From an uncultured Alphaproteobacteria bacterium (lineage in GTDB: Bacteria; Pseudomonadota; Alphaproteobacteria; Rhodobacterales; Rhodobacteraceae): DNA of 43,494 nucleotides. Positions 16,524 to 25,372 of this stretch are shown piece after piece. Below the pieces are notes generated by a model. It saw only the letters and a list, made by a program, of their open reading frames with translations. It was not told the origin of the DNA and ran no database searches. Position numbers and translations under genes: made by a program. Each line of letters begins with the position of its first letter. The stretch's first letter is position 1. Where the stretch lies: positions 1 to 43,494 of the forward strand of contig CACDWF010000014.1 in the NCBI GenBank assembly GCA_902556405.1, read 5' to 3'.

Positions 16524-18065
16524 ATGGAAGAGATAAAAAAGCTCGATCAAGTCCATAAAATTTTAGATTTTCACGTAAAAAAAAATCCAGACAATGTGTC
16601 CCTATCGATAGATAGTATAAGCTATACAAACTCTGACATATTATCGAAAGTATTATCCTTTGTTGGATTATTAAAAAAAAATGAAGTTAAATCTGGCGAC
16701 CGAATAGCTTTTTTAGCAAAAAATTCTTCTGAATTTATAGAGCTAATGTACGCTTCATCCATTCTTGAACTTGTTATGGTTCCAATAAATTTCAGGCTGG
16801 CATATGAAGAAGTAAAGTTCATAATACATGACTCTGGCTCAAAAATTATTATTTTTGGTGAGGAATTTAAAGAGCTAGTAGAAAAACTTAATGCCGACAA
16901 AACTGACTTACACATTTCTTTTGGAATAAGTGAACTAAGGAATTTATTAAAGTCGAAAAGTCCAGGTGCATTTGATGTATCATTATCTGTAAATAAAGCT
17001 ACTAAAACCCCACTTTTTCAAATGTATACTTCGGGAACAACAGGTAATCCCAAGGGCGCTTTGATTTCTCAAAAAGGAATTATGTCTTTAATTGCTAATG
17101 GAATGAATAACTTAGGGCCATTCGATCCCAACGCTGTTAATCTTGTTTGCATGCCACTGTTTCATATAGCGGGAAGTGCGTGGCTTTTCTTTGGGCTTGC
17201 ATCAGGATGTGAAAATATTTTACTGGTAGATATAAATCCTGAGAAGATTTTGGATATTATTGAGAACTATAATGTAGAAACAACTCTGATGGTTCCAGCT
17301 GTAATTCAAATGGTAGTTATAGCCGCTGAAAAAAACAATAAAGTATTTGAAAATGTTAAAAACATTGTTTTTGGTGCATCACCAATGGCTGTTGATACGT
17401 TAAAGCGTGCACAAAAAATATTTCCGAACTCAAATTTTACTCACGTCTATGGAATGACTGAAACAACCGGCATGTTTATGTCGTTAGACCCGAGCGAATT
17501 AAAAGCAAACAGAAGACTAGAATCATGTGGAAAATGTTTCAGCAACTCAGAGATAAAAATAGTTGATGCGCATAATAATGAAGTTCCCGCTAAAACTATC
17601 GGGGAGATTATATGCCGTACCGATCAAATTATGGATGGCTATTTTAACAGAGAAAAGGCCAATAATGAGGCAATAAAAGATGGCTGGTTTTACACAGGTG
17701 ATGCAGGGTATCTAGATGAAGAGGGGTATCTATTTATCAGAGATCGGATAAAAGATCTCATTATAACAGGTGGAGAAAATGTTTATCCTGCAGAAGTTGA
17801 AAATGCATTGATGTTGCAACCTTCCATTATCGATTGTGCTGTAATTGGGGTTTCAGACCCCAAGTGGGGAGAAGCTGTTATAGCTCTAGTCATCGTTAAT
17901 AGCGATAATTTTTCTGAGATCGAGGTGAGGTCATCTTTGAGGTCGCAGTTAGCTGGTTTTAAAATACCAAAAACATTTCACGTAGTAGATAGTTTGCCAC
18001 GAAATGCTGGAGGTAAGATTACAAAACATGTCTTGCGAGACAAATATGCATATCTTGGGAAATAA
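16524..18065 (+). CDS. Acyl-CoA synthetase (AMP-binding family)
   Basis: A 513-residue ANL-superfamily ligase that activates a carboxylic acid with ATP and CoA through an acyl-adenylate. The P-loop is at residues 168-178 (YTSGTTGNPKG); later motifs are VYGMTETTG, GWFYTGDAGYLDEEGYLFI, the hinge RDRIKDLIITGGENVYP and the C-terminal catalytic lysine in GGKITK. Length and style fit medium- or long-chain fatty-acid or aromatic acid CoA ligases. It is cytosolic. Its TAA abuts the ATG of the beta-propeller-like gene, a close coupling. The acid it activates cannot be told from sequence. Confidence 0.9.
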   Translation: MEEIKKLDQVHKILDFHVKKNPDNVSLSIDSISYTNSDILSKVLSFVGLLKKNEVKSGDRIAFLAKNSSEFIELMYASSILELVMVPINFRLAYEEVKFIIHDSGSKIIIFGEEFKELVEKLNADKTDLHISFGISELRNLLKSKSPGAFDVSLSVNKATKTPLFQMYTSGTTGNPKGALISQKGIMSLIANGMNNLGPFDPNAVNLVCMPLFHIAGSAWLFFGLASGCENILLVDINPEKILDIIENYNVETTLMVPAVIQMVVIAAEKNNKVFENVKNIVFGASPMAVDTLKRAQKIFPNSNFTHVYGMTETTGMFMSLDPSELKANRRLESCGKCFSNSEIKIVDAHNNEVPAKTIGEIICRTDQIMDGYFNREKANNEAIKDGWFYTGDAGYLDEEGYLFIRDRIKDLIITGGENVYPAEVENALMLQPSIIDCAVIGVSDPKWGEAVIALVIVNSDNFSEIEVRSSLRSQLAGFKIPKTFHVVDSLPRNAGGKITKHVLRDKYAYLGK

Positions 18066-19397
18066 ATGCATATAAATTTAGACTCAAATGAAAAAATAAA
18101 AGGGTACTATGATAGCCCTTGGCCTGCTGAATGTGGCGGTCCTAGAAGACAAAAAATACCTAGATCACCTGGGTTAAATATTAGCAACGGCGAACATTTA
18201 TCTCAAAAAACAAGGGCGAATGGTGAATGGAACGTAATGATGGTTCTAAGAGATCCTGGAGAAGTTTTTTTGATGGGAAACAACCATATTACTTCTACTG
18301 AAAAATATGGCTTTTTAGAAAAGATAGATCCTTATTCTTTAGAATGTATCTCGCGTTCACCTAATTTACCATCTGGAGGCCATACTTGGTGTGGGGGTGT
18401 TGTTGTGCATGAAAACGGCTATCTCTATCTCAATAACGGAAATTATTGTTATAAACTGGATCCAGATTGTAAAGTGATAGCCTCAAAAAAATTACCACAA
18501 AATTCTGCATATAACAGTTTTTTGATTATGAAAGATGGAAACCTTGTCATGAAAAATATCGAGCATGCATGGGATGCAAAGTCAAAATTTGTTATTTTAG
18601 AACCAGAGTTTCTTAACCAGGTTGCAGATGAAGTTGCCATCGATGAAAATTCGATGGGTAGAATAGCCATGGATATTGATACACAGGGAACACAATGGGT
18701 ATATGTTCCAGGGCGAGACACTTTCTTTAGATACAAATACGAAAAAGCAAGCTTGACTTTAGATCAGAGTTGGACGCCAAAATATAGAACACTTAATTAT
18801 GAGGAACAGAGTTTTAGTTGGGATAGCTGTATAAGTGATGGCGGATGTTGGTTTTTAGATAATGGCGATAATAGAGCTAATGTGACTATATTTTCTACAA
18901 GACCATTTGGTCAAGACCTCCCAGCTAGAGGGTCTGTTTTTCAAGGATTATCATCATCGCCACAAAAATTATTTCGAGTTGATATAAAAAATGATAAAAA
19001 ATTAGAGGTTATACAGCCTTTTGATAAACAACGAGGAAGTATTTTTAGCCCCCCAGCATTTGATCCCATTCATAAAGTCGCGATAGCGTTTGATACAGGA
19101 AATGGCTTGCTAGCGGGTTTGAATTACTCAAAAGATCTGGGTTTTAAGAAATTATGGGAAAAGCCTACTAGAATTTCTATGCAAATGGTAATGTACAGCG
19201 ATACGAGGGAGATTGCAGTGAATGACTTTCGTACCGGCTATGACAATATTGTCGTTTTCGATACAATTACCGGCGAAGAAAAAGGAAGGGTGCCTACAGA
19301 AAGTACTACAGCAAATGGCATGTTTCTTTCTCCTGGTTGGGAAAGAGACGTTTTTTACTGTTCAATAGGGGCTATTGCTAGAGCCTTTATAGAGTGA
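18066..19397 (+). CDS. Beta-propeller-like protein of unknown function
   Basis: This 443-residue protein lacks a signal peptide and shows repeated short beta-rich units (for example GEVFLMGNNHITS, GYLYLNNGNYCYKLD, GNLVMKNIEHAW, DNIVVFDTITGEEKGRV), as in quinoprotein or SMP-30-type beta-propellers. The DTITGEEKGRV blade near the end resembles PQQ-type blades. I see no catalytic motif I can name. The ATG directly follows the acyl-CoA synthetase stop, so the two are translated from one message and likely act in one pathway. It could be a lactonase-like hydrolase or a scaffold, which remains a guess. Confidence 0.6.
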   Translation: MHINLDSNEKIKGYYDSPWPAECGGPRRQKIPRSPGLNISNGEHLSQKTRANGEWNVMMVLRDPGEVFLMGNNHITSTEKYGFLEKIDPYSLECISRSPNLPSGGHTWCGGVVVHENGYLYLNNGNYCYKLDPDCKVIASKKLPQNSAYNSFLIMKDGNLVMKNIEHAWDAKSKFVILEPEFLNQVADEVAIDENSMGRIAMDIDTQGTQWVYVPGRDTFFRYKYEKASLTLDQSWTPKYRTLNYEEQSFSWDSCISDGGCWFLDNGDNRANVTIFSTRPFGQDLPARGSVFQGLSSSPQKLFRVDIKNDKKLEVIQPFDKQRGSIFSPPAFDPIHKVAIAFDTGNGLLAGLNYSKDLGFKKLWEKPTRISMQMVMYSDTREIAVNDFRTGYDNIVVFDTITGEEKGRVPTESTTANGMFLSPGWERDVFYCSIGAIARAFIE

Positions 19398-19436
19398 TAA
19401 ACTTTTATTCTTATTTAGCAAGGAGGGGAGCCTGTT

Positions 19437-19850
19437 ATGAAACTTAGTGGAAGATGCTATTGCGGTGATATTCAATATGAAATTAACGGAGAATTGCAAG
19501 CTAGTTTCCAATGTCACTGTCGTGAGTGCCAGTATATAACCGGTGGAAATGCAAATACTGTTATGGTTTTTTCAGAGAATGATTTCCAGTTTACAAAAGG
19601 AAAACCCTCGATCTTTGCTAGAAAAGATCTAGAAACACCAGTTAAAAGGTTTTTTTGCGATATGTGTGGAACTGGTTTTGGAAGCATTAGTCCCTCGAGG
19701 CCAGGCTCATTTATTGTTAAGGTGGGTACACTTGATACACCTGAAGTCTTTTCTCCTGATTTCGCAATATTTACTTGTGATATCAAAGACTATCATCACA
19801 TCCCTGAACATTTAACTTCCTTTGATAAAAGACCCCCTAAGAAAAACTAA
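19437..19850 (+). CDS. GFA/CENP-V family zinc protein
   Basis: A 137-residue protein with the GFA zinc pattern: Cys7 and Cys9 (GRCYCGDI), Cys26, Cys28 and Cys31 (CHCREC) and Cys74/Cys77 (CDMCGTG). The family includes glutathione-dependent formaldehyde-activating enzyme, though most members are uncharacterised. AAGGAGG upstream is a strong ribosome site. It sits in the plus-strand run after the propeller-like gene. A formaldehyde role would suit demethylation chemistry in region 1, but nothing here proves a link. Confidence 0.88.
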   Translation: MKLSGRCYCGDIQYEINGELQASFQCHCRECQYITGGNANTVMVFSENDFQFTKGKPSIFARKDLETPVKRFFCDMCGTGFGSISPSRPGSFIVKVGTLDTPEVFSPDFAIFTCDIKDYHHIPEHLTSFDKRPPKKN

Positions 19851-19868
19851 CCTAAAAATATTACGGGA

Positions 19869-21047
19869 ATGAAAAGTACCTTGGGAGGCTTTGTTCCAGT
19901 TCATAGTCTGGGCATGAGTCAGATCGTTGCCTACGGTGCGATGTTTTATTCTTTTGCGCAAATTAAAGTAGAGTTAGCTGAAAAACTGGAGATGTCACTT
20001 GAGACAACTACTATGGTAGTCAGCCTGTCTTTGTTTATAAACGTACTTATTTCCAGTTACGTTGGTTATTTAATTGATAGGTCTGGAGGGTTGAAAGTTC
20101 TTTCCACTGGGCTCTTTATAGGATCAATAGGGTTTATCTCTCTCTATTTTACTGAGGATTTATCAGGATTTCTGTTTTCAATGCTGCTAATAGGAATAAG
20201 TTTCAGTTCAGCGACTTACAACGTAGCTTTTAGCACGGCAATTCAACTAGATGACCAAAACTCACGAAAGAATATTACCATAATCACGTTTTATGGCGCT
20301 ATCGCAAGTTCGGTCTGCTGGTTGACTATTGGCTTTTTACGCAACTATTTTGGGCTGGATTCAATATTTTTGCTTCTGTCGTTATCTTTATTTCTTATGG
20401 CTGTATATTTTTTTATAAATTTAAACTTTAAAAAGGAAGACAAGAAAAATGAGGCAAAAAAACCAATTATCGATCTTGTTCCTTTAAGATTGTCTAAAAA
20501 AGAAAAAGTCATAATTACTGTTTTGATGATTTTTGGGTTTACAGAATATTTAATTTTTTCTACCACTGCACTGTCATTAATTCAGTTTTTTAACTCAAAT
20601 TTTAATGATCCTTCAATTGCAATAATATTAGCGAGTGTATATGGACCGTTTCAGCTAGTAGGTCGCTTTTTAGAGATGAAGTTTGCCACATTTCTGGATG
20701 CTAGACTTACAGGTCTAGTAGCTAGCGCAATTGTACCGTTATCATTAATCATAATTATTACACCCAACTTCTATTTATGTATTATAGCTATGGCTCTTTT
20801 TGGCATGGGTCATGGCTTGCTGACTGTAACGGGTGGATATGTCCCAAATTTATTTTTTGAGCCAAAAGTTATTGGGAGAGTTAAAGGATACATATGGGCG
20901 CCAACTGCTCTGGGGATGGCATGTGCGCCTTTTTTATCAGGAATATTTCACGAAAATATAAATAATTTGATTATTTTCTTACTAGCTTTGTCTGTATGCC
21001 CTTTTTTTTCATTGCTCTTTATCTTTAAAATGAAAACAAGATTTTAA
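19869..21047 (+). CDS. MFS transporter
   Basis: A 392-residue protein with about twelve membrane helices and a cytosolic loop (KKEDKKNEAKK) between halves. The loop after the second helix (SSYVGYLIDRSGGLKV) is the MFS signature region with the D-R-x-G core. It resembles monocarboxylate-type MFS carriers. It starts 18 bases after the GFA gene and its stop is one base from the Nudix ATG. Substrate and direction are unknown; export or uptake of an organic acid handled by the acyl-CoA synthetase is a possible reading. Confidence 0.88.
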   Translation: MKSTLGGFVPVHSLGMSQIVAYGAMFYSFAQIKVELAEKLEMSLETTTMVVSLSLFINVLISSYVGYLIDRSGGLKVLSTGLFIGSIGFISLYFTEDLSGFLFSMLLIGISFSSATYNVAFSTAIQLDDQNSRKNITIITFYGAIASSVCWLTIGFLRNYFGLDSIFLLLSLSLFLMAVYFFINLNFKKEDKKNEAKKPIIDLVPLRLSKKEKVIITVLMIFGFTEYLIFSTTALSLIQFFNSNFNDPSIAIILASVYGPFQLVGRFLEMKFATFLDARLTGLVASAIVPLSLIIIITPNFYLCIIAMALFGMGHGLLTVTGGYVPNLFFEPKVIGRVKGYIWAPTALGMACAPFLSGIFHENINNLIIFLLALSVCPFFSLLFIFKMKTRF

Positions 21048-21048
21048 G

Positions 21049-21438
21049 ATGTCTATACATAAACCGAGCATTGATGTAGTTGCGGCAGTGATTAATAAAA
21101 ATGATTTATTTCTTATTGCAAACAGAAGTTTTGAAGATAATTCCCAAGGGGTATGGGAGTTCCCAGGGGGAAAAGTTGAAGAAAACGAGACTTTCACATC
21201 TGCTCTGGTAAGGGAAATTAAAGAAGAACTTTCTCTGAAGATCAAAGTTGGTAATATGATAGCAACCATTGACTTGAATAAGACAGATAAAAATATTTAC
21301 GTCCACTATTATTATGCAATTATTGTATCTGGTCAAATCAGTCTAAATGTTCATTCAGAGTTTAAATGGGTGTCACATACTCAACTGAAAAACTTTACAT
21401 ATATTGATGGTGATAGACATATTTTACATTATCTTTGA
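21049..21438 (+). CDS. mutT: Nudix hydrolase, MutT-like
   Basis: A 129-residue Nudix hydrolase. The Nudix box runs from Gly41 to Leu63 (GKVEENE, then REIKEELSL) with all acidic metal ligands; the usual glycine near its end is Ser62. The WEFPGGK lead-in is the MutT/8-oxo-dGTPase style, and the C-terminal FKWVSHTQL also matches. It would cleave oxidised nucleoside triphosphates in the cytosol. It is coupled to the MFS gene by a one-base gap. A 66-base gap to the convergent GMC gene follows. Confidence 0.82.
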   Translation: MSIHKPSIDVVAAVINKNDLFLIANRSFEDNSQGVWEFPGGKVEENETFTSALVREIKEELSLKIKVGNMIATIDLNKTDKNIYVHYYYAIIVSGQISLNVHSEFKWVSHTQLKNFTYIDGDRHILHYL

Positions 21439-21504
21439 CCAAAAAGTTTGTAGGGAAGGGTGATTGTAGCAACATAACGAAAGATATTTATGGTATATGA
21501 GGAT

Positions 21505-23163
21505 CTAGTTATAAGGAACTAAATTCTCCCTTGGTAATAAAGGCTTATTTAAAATATGGTCAACTGCTTTTTCGCCTACCATGATGCTCGGGGCATTGAG
21601 GTTGCCATTCGTTATTGAAGGAAAAATTGAAGAATCTGCACAAAAAAGATTTTCTACGCCATTTACTTTGCATTCGGGGGTTACAACCGTTTCTTTATCA
21701 GCAGGGTCCCCCATTTTGCAGGTACCACATGGATGAAACGCTGACTCAACGCTCGACTTTATGAATTTATCTAAATCTCTGTTCGACTTCAACGTTGGTT
21801 TTGGTTGAATTTCTTCGCCCGCATAATCCTTAAAAGCAGGCTGATTTAGAATATTTCTTGTTATTCTAATTGCGTTTCGAAAATCCTTCAGGTCATCAGG
21901 GTGACTAAGATAGTTAAACCTTATAGTAGGAGAGTTTTGGGGATCTGCATTCTTAATGGCAACAAATCCCTTTGATTTTGACCGCATCGTTCCTACGTGA
22001 AGCTGAAAGCCATCCCCTCTGTGTGGTGATGATCCATCATAATTTATTGCTAAAGGTAAAAAGTGATACTGCAAGTTAGGATACTTTTGTTGCCTATCTG
22101 TTTTAAGAAAACCAAGAGTTTCAAATTGATTTGATACTCCTAATCCTTTTTTGAACATATACCATTGTAAGAAAATTTTAGCTTTTGAAAATAACTGAGT
22201 ATTCCTAAAAAGAGTAACAGGTTGAGTACATTTCACTTGAAAATATAATTCAAGATGATCCTGTAAATTATTTCCAACACCTTTTAAATCCACAAAAGGT
22301 TTTATATTGATGCTCGCAATATGTTTTGAGTCTCCTATTCCAGATCTCTGTAAAATACAGGGATTGCCAATGGAACCAGCGGCTAATATGACACCTCTTT
22401 TGCATTGCGCGGAAAAAGTTTGGGATTTCTTTTTGAAAATCACTCCATTGCATTTATTGTTTAAAAACAACAATTTATCAACTAAACATGAAGTAATGAT
22501 ACAAATATTTTTTTGTTTTGTTATATTTTTCAAATAGCCTTGGGCAGTAGACCATCTCTTTCCTTTATATACAGTCATTTCTGCAGCCCCAATGCCTTCT
22601 TGCTTGTAGCCATTATAATCTTCAGTAAAAGAGTAACCACATTGTATCGCTGCATCTGAAAAAATTTTATGCAAAACGTTTTTTTGTTCTGCAGTTTTTA
22701 TGTGGATAGGGCCGTTTTTTCCTCTCCAAGTTGATTGTCGACCTTCACAACACTCCATTTTTTTGAAGTAAGGAAGAACATCTGCAAATGACCAACTTGA
22801 GGCCCCTTTGGTACTCCAGTTATCGAAATCTTGAGGATGACCGCGAACATAAATCATCCCATTGATTGAAGATGATCCACCTAAACCTTTTCCTCTAGGA
22901 CAAATTAATGACCTTCCATATAAGTTTGGTTCTGGTTCTGTTCTATAACCCCAGTTATATTTTTTCAAATTCATCGGGTACGATAGAGCCGCTGGCATAT
23001 CTATGAATACCGATTTGTTTTGTCCTCCATATTCAATTAATAGAACTTTCATATTGTTTTCTTGCGCTAATCTGTATGCTATTGCAGAACCAGAAGAGCC
23101 CGCACCCACGACAATGTAGTCAAAGTCGCCAGCAAAATGCTTTATATTTTTTTTATCTAAAAT
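21505..23163 (-). CDS. GMC oxidoreductase (choline/alcohol dehydrogenase type), likely ATT start
   Basis: The first ordinary start in frame is GTG at 23109, but that begins at VGAGSSGS and would delete the FDYIV strand of the FAD-binding fold. The frame continues upstream to a stop with no ATG, GTG or TTG. ATT at 23163 is preceded by AAGGA nine bases away and gives 552 residues, the normal GMC length. Motifs include the GLGGSSSINGMIYVRG signature and the active-site histidine in SAFHPCGTCKMG. The family oxidises alcohols or choline with FAD. The start overlaps the last seven bases of bciA, so translation is probably coupled. The substrate is unknown. Confidence 0.85.
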   Translation of the reverse strand: MLDKKNIKHFAGDFDYIVVGAGSSGSAIAYRLAQENNMKVLLIEYGGQNKSVFIDMPAALSYPMNLKKYNWGYRTEPEPNLYGRSLICPRGKGLGGSSSINGMIYVRGHPQDFDNWSTKGASSWSFADVLPYFKKMECCEGRQSTWRGKNGPIHIKTAEQKNVLHKIFSDAAIQCGYSFTEDYNGYKQEGIGAAEMTVYKGKRWSTAQGYLKNITKQKNICIITSCLVDKLLFLNNKCNGVIFKKKSQTFSAQCKRGVILAAGSIGNPCILQRSGIGDSKHIASINIKPFVDLKGVGNNLQDHLELYFQVKCTQPVTLFRNTQLFSKAKIFLQWYMFKKGLGVSNQFETLGFLKTDRQQKYPNLQYHFLPLAINYDGSSPHRGDGFQLHVGTMRSKSKGFVAIKNADPQNSPTIRFNYLSHPDDLKDFRNAIRITRNILNQPAFKDYAGEEIQPKPTLKSNRDLDKFIKSSVESAFHPCGTCKMGDPADKETVVTPECKVNGVENLFCADSSIFPSITNGNLNAPSIMVGEKAVDHILNKPLLPRENLVPYN

Positions 23164-24122
23164 AGTTTTTGATCCTTCAATTCTTTATAAACCACATCGT
23201 TCTTAAGTATTTTTTTGTAATATTCTTCTAATGATTCATTACCGTATTCTGGTGTTTTATTGGAGCTATAAGAACCAATTTTTTCATCCCAGAATAACAT
23301 AGACTCAGTCGCGTAGTAATAAGCAATCTTTAGGAATTCTCTTAAATCTCCTATTTTTTTTGAGACTATTGATAAGGGGGTAAGAGCATAGGTGACCACT
23401 AGAAAAAGCTTAGGAGATATATGAGTAATTTTTTTTTCTTTTTTGCATAGCTCAAATAATAGTTCAGCTTGGCGTTTAGGGGAAATGGGTGGTCCTGGGC
23501 CACCTATTATATGAATTTTGTTCTCAGACTGACTTCTAGTAACAAGCCGGATAATGAATTTACTTAAATCGCGTGCAGAGATTGGCTTGCAAGATGTTAA
23601 TTCGCCATTACCAAAAATTAAAAAGCTTTTTCCTTTTTTAACTCTATCAATCTGTCCAGAGAGACTTTTGAAAAAAGCTGTTGGTCTTATTATTTCATAT
23701 TCAAGACTTGAATTTTGTAAAAGATGTTCAAAGGCTAATTTCGCCTTTTGAAATTCTAGGTGAGGCTTCTGAACACATATTGCAGATAAAAGAATAAATC
23801 TCTTTATGCCTACCTTTTTTGATAAATCCAAAAAGAATTTATTTAGAGAGTATTCAACATTCCATGAATCTGAGATGCCTCCTCTTCTTGAAGCAATACA
23901 GGAAATAATAGTTGTTGGTTTTACGCTTAATGTTTCGATAAAACTTTCAATTTGAGAGATATCTACAAAAATAATATTTTTCTTTTTTTCAAGATTCTTT
24001 TTGTTTCGTATGGGGCAAATAATCTGAACTTTTTTTTCTAGCAAGACTTTCGCAAGTGTTGTGCCGATATAGCCCGTATATCCTAAAAGTAAAACTTTTG
24101 TGTTATCTAAGGCTACATTCAT
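23157..24122 (-). CDS. bciA: 3,8-divinyl (proto)chlorophyllide 8-vinyl reductase, BciA
   Basis: This 321-residue NADPH-dependent reductase converts the 8-vinyl to an 8-ethyl group in (bacterio)chlorophyll synthesis. It has an NmrA/SDR-like nucleotide motif (GYTGYIG, residues 14-20), then hallmarks of BciA/DVR: SCIASRRGG, LLSAICVQKPHLEFQKAKLA, RPTAFFKSLSGQ, CKPISARDL and the C-terminal YYATESMLFWDE followed by KTPEYG. These match plant DVR and proteobacterial BciA in order. In Rhodobacter bciA lies outside the main photosynthesis cluster, so its isolation here is not alarming, but no other bch, crt or puf gene is in the window. It overlaps the GMC oxidoreductase by seven bases. Confidence 0.88.
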   Translation of the reverse strand: MNVALDNTKVLLLGYTGYIGTTLAKVLLEKKVQIICPIRNKKNLEKKKNIIFVDISQIESFIETLSVKPTTIISCIASRRGGISDSWNVEYSLNKFFLDLSKKVGIKRFILLSAICVQKPHLEFQKAKLAFEHLLQNSSLEYEIIRPTAFFKSLSGQIDRVKKGKSFLIFGNGELTSCKPISARDLSKFIIRLVTRSQSENKIHIIGGPGPPISPKRQAELLFELCKKEKKITHISPKLFLVVTYALTPLSIVSKKIGDLREFLKIAYYYATESMLFWDEKIGSYSSNKTPEYGNESLEEYYKKILKNDVVYKELKDQKLF

Positions 24123-24139
24123 TTTGAAATCTCAACTTT

Positions 24140-25237
24140 TTAGTTGCAGCTTACAGTTTCTAACAATGCTTCCTTTACCGCAGAATGAGTGATCTGTCCC
24201 TTTGAGACATTCAATCCCATCGCTAAATTTTGATCTTGTTCTAAAGCGTCGAGTCCTAAACTTGCTATTTTTGAAATGTAATTCGCTGTAACATTATTGA
24301 GAGCATAAGACGCTGTCTTAGGCACAGAGCCTGGCATATTTGCTACACAATAATGTAAAACACCGTCTTCATAGTAGATCGGATTTTGGTGCGTTGTTGG
24401 TTTCGATGTTTCAAAGCATCCACCTTGATCAATAGCAACATCAACTAAAACAGAATTATTTTTCATTTTGGATAGAAATGACTTTTCAATAAGTTTTGGA
24501 GCGCTTGCACCGGGTATCAATACTGCACCTATCACTAGATCTGCGTCAATTAGTTGGCTTTTAAGCTCCAGAGGTTCCGAGTAAAGAACTTTAGCCGAAT
24601 TACCAAAAATATCATTTAGGTATCTTAATCTTTCAATAGATTTATCGAAGATTGTAACGTCGGCCCCCACTCCAATTGCCATCTGAGCTGCATTTGTTCC
24701 GACCATACCGCCCCCTAAAATAATAACCTTTGCAGGCTTTACACCTGGAACACCGGATATTAAAGAGCCAGGTCCTCCACAGGTCTTTTTTAAATGATAA
24801 GCGCCTTCAAAAACTGCTAATCTTCCAGCAATTTCACTCATGGGTGCTAAAAGGGGTAATGCGCCTTTGTCGTCAGTAATTGTTTCATATGCAATTGCGT
24901 GGCACTTTGCATCTATTAAGCCTTTTGCTTGTTCTGGATCGGCAGCTAAATGAAGGTAAGTGAAAAGAATTTGTTCTTCTTTGAGCATTTTCCATTCAGC
25001 TTCTTGAGGTTCTTTTACTTTCACGATCATATTGCTGTTTTTAAAAATCTCTTCAGGTCCATCAACAACTTTTACTCCAACCTTTATATAATCGTCATCA
25101 GTAGCACCGATACCTTCACCGCTGCTTTTTTGAACAAGTACGGTATGATTTTCTTCGATTAATCGTGAAGCAGTTGAGGGTGTGATACCAACCCTATGTT
25201 CACTCGGTTTAATTTCCTTAGGCACCCCAATTATCAT
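24140..25237 (-). CDS. ald: Alanine dehydrogenase
   Basis: I choose ATG 25237 (MIIGVPKEIKPSEHRVG), with AAGGGG six bases before it, over a TTG five codons upstream; this gives 365 residues, near the usual 370. The enzyme interconverts L-alanine and pyruvate plus ammonium with NAD. Visible landmarks are the N-terminal substrate arginine in EHRVG, the lysine in VKEPQEAEW, the catalytic histidine in YLHLAADPEQ and the nucleotide segment ILGGGMVGTNAA. In taurine users Ald regenerates the amino acceptor pyruvate for taurine:pyruvate aminotransferase. Xsc and Pta lie close by, but no tpa gene is seen here. Confidence 0.93.
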   Translation of the reverse strand: MIIGVPKEIKPSEHRVGITPSTASRLIEENHTVLVQKSSGEGIGATDDDYIKVGVKVVDGPEEIFKNSNMIVKVKEPQEAEWKMLKEEQILFTYLHLAADPEQAKGLIDAKCHAIAYETITDDKGALPLLAPMSEIAGRLAVFEGAYHLKKTCGGPGSLISGVPGVKPAKVIILGGGMVGTNAAQMAIGVGADVTIFDKSIERLRYLNDIFGNSAKVLYSEPLELKSQLIDADLVIGAVLIPGASAPKLIEKSFLSKMKNNSVLVDVAIDQGGCFETSKPTTHQNPIYYEDGVLHYCVANMPGSVPKTASYALNNVTANYISKIASLGLDALEQDQNLAMGLNVSKGQITHSAVKEALLETVSCN

Positions 25238-25289
25238 TAAAATCCCCTTCAAAAAAATTATATTTTATAATATCACAATCCAGAGTGTT

Positions 25290-25328
25290 ACCCAAAGTAC
25301 TAAAAATTTAATTTTTAATACTTTGGGT
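25290..25328. repeat. 39-base near-perfect palindrome between ald and the M16 protease gene
   Basis: Two 19-base arms around a single central T (25309) are complementary at 18 of 19 positions. The outer parts are ACCCAAAGTA and TACTTTGGGT, and the inner parts are AT-only apart from one C. It lies 53 bases upstream of ald and 45 bases upstream of the protease start, in a divergent promoter region, so an operator for a dimeric or multimeric regulator is more likely than a terminator. Confidence 0.7.
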
Positions 25329-25372
25329 GTTATTTAGCTTGTATTCGAATTCAAAGGTATTATCTTCCAATC

